IMG/VR virus record: IMGVR_UViG_3300042691_017408
Coordinates: 1 to 45,791 of that record
Source of the DNA: a virus
Strand: one strand, 5' to 3'
Length of the DNA: 45,791 nt
Numbering within the stretch: the stretch's first letter is position 1; every line of letters starts with the position of its first letter. Below the pieces are notes generated by a model that did no database searches, had not been told where the DNA came from, and saw only the letters and a program-made list of their open reading frames with translations. Made by a program: the position numbers and the translations under genes. Positions 37,118 to 45,278 of the stretch are shown here, piece by piece.

Positions 37118-40100
37118 TGCCTGTTGACATCCGCGCCACTGTTGCCTGCTCGCTTGGCACCGTCATCAGCGGCAACGTAAACGACGAGTACGTGCAGGGC
37201 ACCGGCCTGATCAAGTGCAGCGGCACGGTCGTCATCAACGGCATCATCACGCCCGCCATTGGCACTGCCGTCACCTTCACCTACACCAAGAGCGGCGTCA
37301 CCCGCAGCATCCCGCGCAAGCTGCGGGTGCTCAGCAGCTTTGCTGATCCGTTCCGGCGAACCACCAGTGTTGAGCTGGGCTGCAAGCTGACGTATCTGAG
37401 TGACAAGCGCGACAGCATCGACTGGACGGCCTTCGACGACACCGAGAACACGCTGACCGAAGCCGACGCCAAGATCGTCACCATTTCCATCCGCGCGCAG
37501 GCAGTGGCCAAGAAGTGCATGGATGAGCTGGGTGTTTTCGGCACTTTTACGCTGACAAATAAGTTTTCGGTCGCTCGGTTCGACCTATCGCCTGGCTATG
37601 TGCAGGTGCTGAGCGACCTTCTGGTCAGCGAAAGCCTCTGCGGCTACCTGGACGCCAACGAAGTGCTGCAGGTGTTTTCGCTGGATCAGCCCGGCGGCAC
37701 CGGCCCCGTGCTGGATGCGACCCAGCTGGTGGACATCGGCAAGATTGGCGTTGGCCAGCTGCCGGGTGAGGCTGTGACCGTGAGTTACAGCACTCTAAAG
37801 CTGAAGCGCGATGTTCCGCAAAAAGCCCCCGACGACATTTCTACTGCTCCTGAAACAGGAAACGGCAACGGAGGCACAGAAGGCGGCGGCGATGGAGGCA
37901 CGGAAGGCGGCGGCGATGGAGAAAATCAAGAGCAAGCGTCAAGTGACGCGTTTAACCCAAATTTGCCATGGTACAACCAGCGCACTGTAAACATTTACAG
38001 TGTGAGCATTGAATTTAGATCGCCCACGACCAATCAGCCAGACTCAAAATATGCCAACATTCTTGAAGTAACTACAGTAAGCACGCAATACGCCGAGAAA
38101 AAAACAATAAGAAATGGAGTCGTCACTGTTCCAGTCGAAAGAATCACAGTTTTAGAAACCAGGTCTCCAGCCATTATGGGCAGCATTCTTGCCGAGTACC
38201 TTACGGCGGGCATTCCAGTCGTAGACGTTCCGGTATCAAGGCAAACCGTAGAAACCTTTGAATACGACGCGGAAGGAATCGAATCGTTTTACAGCCGCTA
38301 TGTGGTAGGGGGCTTTGGATTCGTGGCAGGTGCTGTTTCGTTGCCGTTTGTTTTTTCGCGTGCTGACTTTGTAGAGTTTCAGCCAAATGCGCAAATTGCC
38401 ATTGAGTACGAAACTAGAAGTACAATTACAACGGCCCTTTCGAGACAGGTAACCACCACGCTTTATGTCCCGTGGTATAAAACCCAAAACGGTCAGCAAG
38501 CCATTGCTGCGGCCAGGAGCGCAATGGATGCCGCTTACTGGGTTGAACTATACCTGAACAGGCTTGCTGCAATGCCACTAACGATGATCGACCAAAGGGT
38601 CGAGATTGTCAGCGGGCAAACGGGACCAACATCAGCGCCAAGCCCGGCTGATGTCATTAACGCTCGCGCTGCCGTTGTCAAGACAACGCAATCAGAGTCA
38701 AAAGCGCCACGGGACAAGATTAGCTACCGCACCGAGAGCAAAGCAGAGCTGACCCTGGCGCTTGGCAGTGCCACGGCACAGCGCCGCATCGAGCTCAGCC
38801 TGCCCTATGCGCCGGATGACGTGTTCACCAAGTCCGGCAGCACCTACGGCAGCGCGGCCAGTGACGCAGCGGCCAAGGCCCAGCTGTACGGCAGGGTCCA
38901 GAACCGCCTGCTGCTCGGCAACCGCAGCGGGATGAACCTGCAGTGCGCCCCGGAGATCCTGCCCGGCGCACCCTTCGCGCCGTTCGTCGTCAAGTCCGGC
39001 AGCACCTCTGCCCTGTACCGCACCAACGGCACCAACTGGACCTTCGACGCTCAGGGCCTGGTGGCCTCCACTGATGCGCTGTTCTGGGGCGGTGTCGGCG
39101 GCAACGCGGGCGAGTCGTGGTTCCCGGTGGCCCCTGGCATCACCACCCTTCCCACGACGCCTGGGACGACGACCGTCAACATCACCGACGCCTCAGGCAA
39201 TGTCGTCGGCTCCTACCAGCAGATGACCGTCACGGGCACCGTCCCGGTCGCGCAGGAGACCCGACTGCTGCAGGCCACCCTGCGGGTGCGGCCGGTGGTG
39301 ACGAGCCTGCCCTATGCGCTGCAGCAGACCGCCGAGGTGGCGATCACCACCAGGCTGCGGGCTGTGGTGACGAGCATCAAGTCGATCAGCGTCCCGGCAG
39401 CAGCGGTCACGGTCGCCAGCCTGGCGCCCAAGGTGTCCACCGGCGCTCGGGTGCTGGTGCCAGCGGTTGCGGTCCAGGTGGCAGCGCAGGTGCCGGGCGT
39501 CAGCAGCGGGGCCTCGGTGGCAGTCCCGGCAGCGGGGATCACCGTGACTGGCGTCGTGCCGGATGTGGTGGGCCGGCAGAAGACCACGGTTCAGGTGCCG
39601 GTCGCCACGGTGCAGGTGGCAGGGCTGGCGCCGCTGGTGGCCACTGGCGCGAGCGTGTCGGTGGCAGCTGCCGGGGTGACGGTGGCAGGGCTACTGCCTG
39701 AGCAGGTGGGGCTCGCCAAGGATCCGAACTTCTCCAGCGTGTCGCTGCTGCTGCACATGGACGGCAGCAATGGCAGCACGACGTTCACGGATAGCAGCAG
39801 CAACGCCCACGCCATCACGGTGTTTGGCAATGCACGGCTCACGACAGCAGATAAGAGATATGGAACCGCCGCCCTGACCCTAGATGGCACCGTGGGCACC
39901 TATGTGAGGACACCGGCCGATACTGATTTCGCCCTTGGAACCGGTGACTTTGCTGTTGAGTGCTGGTGCAGGCCAACCGTTGTAAGCAGTAATGATGGAC
40001 TATTCACTTTTGGGGATGCCAACTCTGGCCTGTTCCTTGCTGCCTTCTCCTCCGGTTGGTATCTCGGAACTGCCGGGGCTGGTGGCACATATATGGGCAC

Positions 40101-40353
40101 CGCCACTGCCGGCGTTTGGCAGCACATCGCAGTCACTCGCAGTGGAACCAGTCTGCGGTTGTTCATCAATGGCACGCAGTTGGGCAGCACCTTGACCAAC
40201 TCAACTAACCTGACAGGCAATCAGCTCAAGATCGGCTACTACTACGACAGCACGTTCGGATTTGTCGGCCTGATTGACGAGTTCAGGGTCAGCAAGGTGG
40301 CCCGCTACACCGCCAACTTCACCCCACCCACCGCTCCATTCCCTGACGCCTGA
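37117..40353 (+). CDS. Tail hub/tip protein with five-fold repeat and C-terminal LamG domain
   Basis: A 1078-residue protein. Residues 1-245 are a GC-rich hub-like part. Then come a Gly/Glu/Asp linker (GGTEGGGDG twice) and an A+T-rich insert (about 37840-38740). Residues about 755-865 hold five about 22-24-residue repeats (VPAAAVTVASLAPKVSTG type). The last 205 residues are a LamG lectin domain (LLLHMDGSNGSTTFTDSSSN, FAVECWC, WQHIAVTRSGTSLRLFING). It probably forms the baseplate hub and host-binding tip. The A+T-rich middle suggests a swapped module. Confidence 0.8.
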   Translation: MPVDIRATVACSLGTVISGNVNDEYVQGTGLIKCSGTVVINGIITPAIGTAVTFTYTKSGVTRSIPRKLRVLSSFADPFRRTTSVELGCKLTYLSDKRDSIDWTAFDDTENTLTEADAKIVTISIRAQAVAKKCMDELGVFGTFTLTNKFSVARFDLSPGYVQVLSDLLVSESLCGYLDANEVLQVFSLDQPGGTGPVLDATQLVDIGKIGVGQLPGEAVTVSYSTLKLKRDVPQKAPDDISTAPETGNGNGGTEGGGDGGTEGGGDGENQEQASSDAFNPNLPWYNQRTVNIYSVSIEFRSPTTNQPDSKYANILEVTTVSTQYAEKKTIRNGVVTVPVERITVLETRSPAIMGSILAEYLTAGIPVVDVPVSRQTVETFEYDAEGIESFYSRYVVGGFGFVAGAVSLPFVFSRADFVEFQPNAQIAIEYETRSTITTALSRQVTTTLYVPWYKTQNGQQAIAAARSAMDAAYWVELYLNRLAAMPLTMIDQRVEIVSGQTGPTSAPSPADVINARAAVVKTTQSESKAPRDKISYRTESKAELTLALGSATAQRRIELSLPYAPDDVFTKSGSTYGSAASDAAAKAQLYGRVQNRLLLGNRSGMNLQCAPEILPGAPFAPFVVKSGSTSALYRTNGTNWTFDAQGLVASTDALFWGGVGGNAGESWFPVAPGITTLPTTPGTTTVNITDASGNVVGSYQQMTVTGTVPVAQETRLLQATLRVRPVVTSLPYALQQTAEVAITTRLRAVVTSIKSISVPAAAVTVASLAPKVSTGARVLVPAVAVQVAAQVPGVSSGASVAVPAAGITVTGVVPDVVGRQKTTVQVPVATVQVAGLAPLVATGASVSVAAAGVTVAGLLPEQVGLAKDPNFSSVSLLLHMDGSNGSTTFTDSSSNAHAITVFGNARLTTADKRYGTAALTLDGTVGTYVRTPADTDFALGTGDFAVECWCRPTVVSSNDGLFTFGDANSGLFLAAFSSGWYLGTAGAGGTYMGTATAGVWQHIAVTRSGTSLRLFINGTQLGSTLTNSTNLTGNQLKIGYYYDSTFGFVGLIDEFRVSKVARYTANFTPPTAPFPDA
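37870..37917 (+). repeat. Two tandem 24-bp repeats in the hub linker
   Basis: Two near-identical 24-bp units (37870-37893 and 37894-37917, one mismatch) encode GGTEGGGD twice. They mark the border between the GC-rich hub part and the A+T-rich insert, a possible exchange hinge. Confidence 0.85.
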
Positions 40354-40355
40354 CC

Positions 40356-40364
40356 GGCAACCTA
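40356..40364 (+). promoter_or_regulatory. Late motif GGCAACCTA toward 40386
   Basis: CTA begins 24 nt before the GTG at 40386. CTAGG..CCTAG forms a short inverted repeat from the motif onward. Confidence 0.6.
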
Positions 40365-40385
40365 GGCCACCAGACCTAGCCCGCC

Positions 40386-40817
40386 GTGCCTGTTTCGATC
40401 AGCCTCTACAACCACACCGCGAAGCTGTTTGCGGAGGGGAGCAACGCGGTGGCGGACACCTATAAGGTGCGCCTGATGTCGGCCGCCACCTTCAACGCCA
40501 CACACACCACCCTGGCAGCCACCGGCGGCACCGAGGTCGCCAACGGCAACGGCTACACCACCGGCGGCGCCACGCTCTCGGGTGTGACCGTCACCACCAC
40601 GACCACGAACGACGCCACGTTCGACGCCAACGATGTCACCTGGTCCGCCTCTGGTGGCAGCATCACTGCCGTCGCAGCGATCCTCTACAACGACAGCGAC
40701 ACCAACGACCCGCCGCTGGCGTTCATCAACTTCGACGCGACCGAGACAGCCGGCGATGGGACGGACTTCAAGCTGACTTGGAACGCCTCCGGCATCTTCT
40801 CCTTCACGGTGGCCTGA
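40386..40817 (+). CDS. Tail-tip structural protein, 143 aa
   Basis: A beta-rich, Thr-rich protein (MPVSISLYNHTAKLFAEGSN, KVRLMSAATF..THTTLAA, ILYNDSDTNDPPLAFINFDA). I know this arrangement from small phage proteins next to tail-fibre genes whose role is unassigned. GTG start with a late motif. Confidence 0.65.
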   Translation: MPVSISLYNHTAKLFAEGSNAVADTYKVRLMSAATFNATHTTLAATGGTEVANGNGYTTGGATLSGVTVTTTTTNDATFDANDVTWSASGGSITAVAAILYNDSDTNDPPLAFINFDATETAGDGTDFKLTWNASGIFSFTVA

Positions 40818-40819
40818 CG

Positions 40820-41224
40820 ATGGCACGCACCGTAACCGTCAGCCAGCGTGAGCTGAAGCGAGCCGCCGCCGCTGCCTATGAGGGCAAGGCGATCCGGGTG
40901 ATGCTCTGCAACGTGGGCACCAGCGGCAACACCGCCGAGAGCACCGTGGCCGCCTGGCAGGCGGTGGAGGTGTCCGGCAACGGCTATGCCCGCTTCAGCG
41001 GCACCGTGGGCACCGGCGCCTGGGATGGCACCGCAGCGGCCTATGTGCTGCCTGACATTGATGCCGCCTTCACGGCCAGTGGCTCGGGCTTCACCTACGA
41101 CACGGTGGTGGCCTACTTCAACGGTGAGACCTACGTCCACAGCATCACCGTCGAGTCACCCAACGTGGTCCTTGCCGCCGGCCAGACCCAGACCTACCGG
41201 ATCAGCCTGCGCACTGATGACTGA
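40820..41224 (+). CDS. Tail-tip structural protein, 134 aa
   Basis: MARTVTVSQRELKRAAAAAY then KAIRVMLCNVGTSGNTAEST, and an end QTYRISLRTDD. Beta-rich like its upstream neighbour, with which it may be paired. Starts 2 nt after the previous stop and overlaps the next start. Confidence 0.65.
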   Translation: MARTVTVSQRELKRAAAAAYEGKAIRVMLCNVGTSGNTAESTVAAWQAVEVSGNGYARFSGTVGTGAWDGTAAAYVLPDIDAAFTASGSGFTYDTVVAYFNGETYVHSITVESPNVVLAAGQTQTYRISLRTDD

Positions 41225-42732
41225 TGGCCACCTTCATCAAGGTTGAGCAGGGCGGCTCTGAGCTGCTGCGCCGCAACCAGGAGCAAGCCCAGGCCGCTCG
41301 GCTCGACAAGCTGGAGGGCGACGAGCGGGCACGCGTTGAACGGGAAGCCCGCCGTATACGACGCGATGCCTTGGCGCAGCAGGGCCTCGATAGCAACGGC
41401 AACGCCATCGGTGACAGCCGGCGGCGGCAGGTGTTCCGGCGGGATGAGCCGGCGGCGTCGCTACTGCAACGCACCAAGCTGGGCCACCTCTGGATCTGGA
41501 GCAAGACAGAAGGCGACAACCAGAACCTCATCAACACGTTCGCGTCTGGAACTGGCAGCCAGGCGCTGAAGAAAGACAAGGCCACGAACTACCCCTCGGG
41601 GCTGACTAGCCAGTTCGATCTCGTAGAGGCTCGGACCGACTACAGCTATGGGATGACGCTGAATCATCACACGACTCAGTTCGTGAATGGATACTCCATC
41701 CAGGGCTATGAGTCCTGCTACGGCACCGTGCAGGGCATACCCATCACGGGGTCGGTTCCGCTTTACAGCACAGGGTTTATTGAGATTCCCTTGCATAAAA
41801 TCATTACAAAGACGTTCAACGCCAACAACAGTCATTTAGTGCTGCCTGCCGGCGGGGACGCTTGTATCGTCATCCATAGGCTTAAATCGCACTGGAGCTA
41901 TTGGTACAGGGACTCTGTATCTAAGCAGTCTTCATTTCCAGAGACCGCTCTGCGCTACACGACTCCCGTTTCAAGTGAAATCGACGAATTCAGCGCCTTT
42001 ATTGTGTCGGCTAACAGCTGCAGGCAGGTCGCCCTGCCTCAGAGGCTTTTGCAAGTGCTAAGCGTGATCTGGCCGCCTTATGTGACTGAGACGGAATCCA
42101 GGGAGTACCTACCTACAAGCTATTCAAGCTACACGATACAGCCCAGCAGCGGATGCCCACCCTTCGAGAGCCCTTTCCGGTCGCTTATTGCTTATGTTGA
42201 GCTGGGCTACCCTCCAGTGGATCAGTCCATAGGAAATGACCAGTGGTGCCCCTGGAGCCGTCCTAGGTATGACATCGCATACGGCACAAGTCAACAGTTT
42301 ACCTACCCTGTGCGCAGGGCTCCATCTTCGCCTAGTTACGAACCCGCCAAATACAAAGGCCTCAAGGCTTCTGGAGCCGTGACGCCTTCGATCTTTGCAT
42401 CATTGAACCAGGCCGCTCAGTTCGTCAGTCCGTCGTTCATCAAAGACTTTCCCGCCGGGCGGCGTTGGATCACAGAAGCGGGCGACTTCCAGAACGGCAC
42501 ACAGCAGTATGGGTTCTATTCAATGCCCGGCGATCCTGATGAGGTCGCTGGTGGCAGCGTTGTGCCAAATAGCAGGTTGACATTTTCACTTGCAGATCAG
42601 CTTCATCCTGATTTTGTGACTGACCCAGGCTACAGCGTCGGCAAATACACAATTTGGGACTGGGATGATCCCAACTACTGCCGGTCAATGTGCCTAGCGC
42701 TTGGATTCAACACCGCTGACCTCCAACCATGA
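41224..42732 (+). CDS. Large tail protein of unknown family
   Basis: A 502-residue protein. The first about 90 residues are charged and helical (QEQAQAARLDKLEGDERARV), GC-rich in codons. From about base 41770 on the DNA is A+T-richer and the protein becomes aromatic-rich and beta-like (SYWYRDSVSKQSSFPETALR, TIWDWDDPNYCRSM). This fits a constant attachment part joined to a variable host-binding part. No named domain recognised. Confidence 0.6.
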   Translation: MATFIKVEQGGSELLRRNQEQAQAARLDKLEGDERARVEREARRIRRDALAQQGLDSNGNAIGDSRRRQVFRRDEPAASLLQRTKLGHLWIWSKTEGDNQNLINTFASGTGSQALKKDKATNYPSGLTSQFDLVEARTDYSYGMTLNHHTTQFVNGYSIQGYESCYGTVQGIPITGSVPLYSTGFIEIPLHKIITKTFNANNSHLVLPAGGDACIVIHRLKSHWSYWYRDSVSKQSSFPETALRYTTPVSSEIDEFSAFIVSANSCRQVALPQRLLQVLSVIWPPYVTETESREYLPTSYSSYTIQPSSGCPPFESPFRSLIAYVELGYPPVDQSIGNDQWCPWSRPRYDIAYGTSQQFTYPVRRAPSSPSYEPAKYKGLKASGAVTPSIFASLNQAAQFVSPSFIKDFPAGRRWITEAGDFQNGTQQYGFYSMPGDPDEVAGGSVVPNSRLTFSLADQLHPDFVTDPGYSVGKYTIWDWDDPNYCRSMCLALGFNTADLQP

Positions 42733-42857
42733 CCACCCCACCCCCCAACCCTGCCGCGCTGGTGCAGGCCGCCCAGCAGCAGACCATGGTCAACCGCTAC
42801 CTGTTCCTCAAGCAAGTGGCGCTGGGGAAGCTACTCCAGCAGGCCAAGCAGGTCTGA
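42729..42857 (+). CDS. 42-residue tail-region peptide
   Basis: MTTPPPNPAALVQAAQQQTM then VNRYLFLKQVALGKLLQQAK. A Pro-rich start and one amphipathic helix. The ATG overlaps the previous stop region and the gene ends 13 nt before the next. Function unknown. Confidence 0.5.
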   Translation: MTTPPPNPAALVQAAQQQTMVNRYLFLKQVALGKLLQQAKQV

Positions 42858-42870
42858 TCATCCCCACCCC

Positions 42871-43500
42871 ATGCTCGACCTTCCCTATGCCGTGGCACCA
42901 CGGCAGCATCCGCCGCGTCGCGTCGGCACGCTAGACAGCGGCATCCTTGAGATCCCGGTCCTTGGTGGTCTGACCGTTGACGAGTCGACCACCATCACTG
43001 AGCTGTTGGCTGATGATGTGTCCGCCTTCGTGCAAGGCGCCCAGCTGGCCGATGCCATCGCCCAGGCTGAGCAGATCAGCCAACCCGAGGCGTTCGCCAT
43101 CATCGAAGATGTGATGGCCGGCAAGCGGCTGGAGGGGCAGGCTGAGGCGATCCGGCTGCGGTATGCGGAGCGGCTGGAGGGCCTGGCGACGGTGTACGCA
43201 GGCGCCGGTGAGCGCAACATCCGCGCCAGTGTGACGGCCATCGTGCGCCACCGGCTGGCGATGCCCGGCTGGGTGATGCCTGAGGGCTTCCCGCGCGTGC
43301 TGCTGCAGGACATCTGGCAGCTGGTGATGGACGAACAGGCCGCCGAGCGGCTGCCGGCCAACAAGCCCACGGACGACGACCTAAAAAAGCAGCCGCCGGT
43401 CAGTGGAAAGCGCCGCGAGCGGACTGGCAGGCCATCTTCTGGCGGCTTTGCCACGGATACCCCGGAGCCTTCCGCCGCGACACCTTCGGCCGAGAGCTGA
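42871..43500 (+). CDS. Tail assembly chaperone-like protein, zero-frame product
   Basis: A 209-residue protein in the normal frame. Helical: TVDESTTITELLADDVSAFV, AIAQAEQISQPEAFAIIEDV, RASVTAIVRHRLAMPGWV. A -1 slippery site at 43383 lets some ribosomes read on into 43389-44030, making a 386-residue fusion. That pair resembles lambda gpG/gpGT, but here it lies 6.5 kb downstream of the tape measure gene. The zero-frame tail after the slip is Pro/Ser/Arg-rich and looks like filler. Confidence 0.65.
   Translation: MLDLPYAVAPRQHPPRRVGTLDSGILEIPVLGGLTVDESTTITELLADDVSAFVQGAQLADAIAQAEQISQPEAFAIIEDVMAGKRLEGQAEAIRLRYAERLEGLATVYAGAGERNIRASVTAIVRHRLAMPGWVMPEGFPRVLLQDIWQLVMDEQAAERLPANKPTDDDLKKQPPVSGKRRERTGRPSSGGFATDTPEPSAATPSAES
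43383..43428 (+). promoter_or_regulatory. Programmed -1 frameshift signal
   Basis: Slippery heptamer A AAA AAG at 43383-43389 in the proper register (cta aaa aag). After a 5-nt spacer, GCCGGTC (43395-43401) pairs with GACTGGC (43422-43428), with one G-U pair. A -1 slip continues without a stop into the frame of 43506-44030. Confidence 0.75.
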
Positions 43501-44030
43501 GGGCGGTGGTGCTCAAGGCCCACCAGGAGCTGCAGCAGATCCAGCGCGAAGCCGCAGCAGTGGCAGAGCTGCCGATCGCGCAGCTCACGGCACTGATGGC
43601 CAACATCAACCGCGACCCGAAGCAGGGCAAGCCGTTCAGCACCGAGCAGTTCTGCTTCTACCGCGAAGCGCCCGAGCCCGAGGGCCTGTCACCCGAGACC
43701 GCTGCTGTGGCGCTGGCCTTGCGGCATGAGGGCCGGTGCCCGCCGCTGGTGATCGCCGCCTGGCCGCAGGTGCTGGAGGCTGCCACCGAGGCCACCAGGC
43801 TGCCGGAGGTGCGGGCGCTGGTCAGCGATGACGAGGCGGTCTGGGTGCTGGCGCCACGGTGGGAAGCCGGCAACATCCGGGGCGGTCTGGTGGCGGTCCG
43901 AGGCCGCCATGCTGGAGAGATGGAACTCCACGAGCTGGACCGGCCCCTGATCCGCCATCGCCTCAGGCTGCCCGACCGGCCGGGCTTCGGCTGGCTGGAG
44001 GCGGACCTGCTGCTGGTGGCGGCAAGCTAG
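43389..44030 (+). CDS. Frameshift extension of the chaperone-like protein
   Basis: The -1 frame is open from 43389 to the stop at 44030 and begins AAGQWKAPRADWQAIFWRLC then HGYPGAFRRDTFGREL, protein-like from its first residues. An ATG/GTG inside (GTG 43506) could also start a separate 174-residue protein. The C-terminal part (EQFCFYREAPEPEGLSPETA, LVIAAWPQVLEAATEATRLP) has no family I recognise. Fusion by frameshift is the better explanation for the sequence quality before 43506. Confidence 0.65.
   Translation, partial: AAAGQWKAPRADWQAIFWRLCHGYPGAFRRDTFGRELRAVVLKAHQELQQIQREAAAVAELPIAQLTALMANINRDPKQGKPFSTEQFCFYREAPEPEGLSPETAAVALALRHEGRCPPLVIAAWPQVLEAATEATRLPEVRALVSDDEAVWVLAPRWEAGNIRGGLVAVRGRHAGEMELHELDRPLIRHRLRLPDRPGFGWLEADLLLVAAS
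44021..44029 (+). promoter_or_regulatory. Late motif GGCAAGCTA, close-spaced version
   Basis: CTA begins 8 nt before the ATG at 44035, like the copy at 3654-3662. AGGGG may also serve as a Shine-Dalgarno here. Confidence 0.4.
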
Positions 44031-44034
44031 GGGC

Positions 44035-44514
44035 ATGAACCTGCGAGACCTCAGGACAGCACTGGAAGCGACGCTGGTGGACGTGCTCGGCACCTACCGG
44101 CTGCCGAATGGTGCCACCACGCCGTCCATCGCGGTGCGGGCCTGGGGCGAGGGCTTCCCGGCGGGCACGACGGTCGAAGGGCTGGAGTGCATCATCATTC
44201 GCGACCCCGAGCCGGTTGAGCTGGTCCAGTATCAGCAGCAGGTGGCCTTTCACAAGTGGACCCTGTTCCTGGTGGACTGGGGCGGCAATGAGTCGCTGCA
44301 GGACATCGCCGGCCGGTTGCTGTGGGCATGGCCTGGCAGCAATGCGGTCCCGGTGACGGTGCCGCGTGGTGTCGGGCCACGGGCGCAGATGCGGGTGGAG
44401 CTGCAGACCAACCCGGACTTCAACCCGGCGGTGCTGGAGGTCTCCGCCCTGCTGCTTGAGACCGGCGGGCGGCTGCTGCTTGAGGCCGGCGACTATCTAC
44501 TGCTGGAGGTTTGA
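44035..44514 (+). CDS. Tail protein with strand-repeat end, 159 aa
   Basis: [20 protein letters not shown] opens an alpha-beta part with [13 protein letters not shown] and [16 protein letters not shown]. It closes with LLLETGG and LLLEAGD repeats, short strand-turn repeats typical of phage structural ends. It is followed with overlap by the collagen-like fibre. Possibly the fibre attachment protein. Role inferred from position. Confidence 0.6.
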   Translation: MNLRDLRTALEATLVDVLGTYRLPNGATTPSIAVRAWGEGFPAGTTVEGLECIIIRDPEPVELVQYQQQVAFHKWTLFLVDWGGNESLQDIAGRLLWAWPGSNAVPVTVPRGVGPRAQMRVELQTNPDFNPAVLEVSALLLETGGRLLLEAGDYLLLEV

Positions 44515-45278
44515 TGGCGAATCAGAAGCTCACTGACCTGACAGCAGCGACGACACCGCTGACAGGGACTGAGGTGGTGTATCTGGTGCAGGGCGGCGTC
44601 AGCAAGCGCACGACCGTCTCGGCACTTGGCGCCACCGGCCCGCAGGGCCCGGCAGGACCGACAGGCCCACAGGGTCCGGCAGGGCCAACGGGCGCGACCG
44701 GCCCCGCTGGAGCCACGGGCGCCACTGGCGCAACCGGCCCGGCTGGTCCGCAGGGACCGCAAGGCGACCCAGGCCCGACCGGCCCGACCGGCCCCGAGGG
44801 CCCGCAAGGCCCCGCCGGCAGCAATGCCACCGCCACGCCCCTCAGCGACGCCACACCCCAGGCGCCCGGCACAGCAGCAGCTGGCACGGCCACCAGCGCA
44901 GCGCGTGGGGATCACGTTCACCCGTTGCCAGGGGTGGCGACCACCAGCGCGGCGGGGCTGATGCCGGCGTCCAGCTTCGCGGCGATCACCTACGCAGCAG
45001 ACGTTGAGCTGGACATGGCGGCCTTGGATGGGCAGGTGCGGACGATCAGCCTCACCGGCAATCTGTCGCTCACCAGCATCAACCGGGCGGCAGGGCGATC
45101 GGTGACGCTGCGGCTCATCGCTGACAGCACTCAGCGGACGCTCACATTCCCGAGCGGCTGGGTGTTCGTTGGCACCAAACCGGCGAACATTGCCGCATCG
45201 AAGACCGGCGTTCTGTCGCTGACATTTTTCGGCACGGCCAGCACTGATGCCGTTGCTGCTTGGGGGGTGCAGGCATGA
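44514..45278 (+). CDS. Collagen-like tail fibre protein
   Basis: A 254-residue protein. The N-terminal 40 residues ([20 protein letters not shown]) resemble fibre attachment parts. About residues 40-103 are Gly-X-Y triplets ([10 protein letters not shown] type) that would form a collagen-like triple helix. GDHVHPLPG and a beta-rich C-terminal domain ([20 protein letters not shown]) follow. A trimeric side or tip fibre is likely. ATG 44514 overlaps the previous stop (TGATG). Confidence 0.85.
   Translation: MANQKLTDLTAATTPLTGTEVVYLVQGGVSKRTTVSALGATGPQGPAGPTGPQGPAGPTGATGPAGATGATGATGPAGPQGPQGDPGPTGPTGPEGPQGPAGSNATATPLSDATPQAPGTAAAGTATSAARGDHVHPLPGVATTSAAGLMPASSFAAITYAADVELDMAALDGQVRTISLTGNLSLTSINRAAGRSVTLRLIADSTQRTLTFPSGWVFVGTKPANIAASKTGVLSLTFFGTASTDAVAAWGVQA

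Noticed and set aside
44630-44820. Tandem GGCCCG-type repeats that could suggest a repeat element
   Set aside because: They encode Gly-X-Y triplets of the collagen-like fibre and are in frame throughout.
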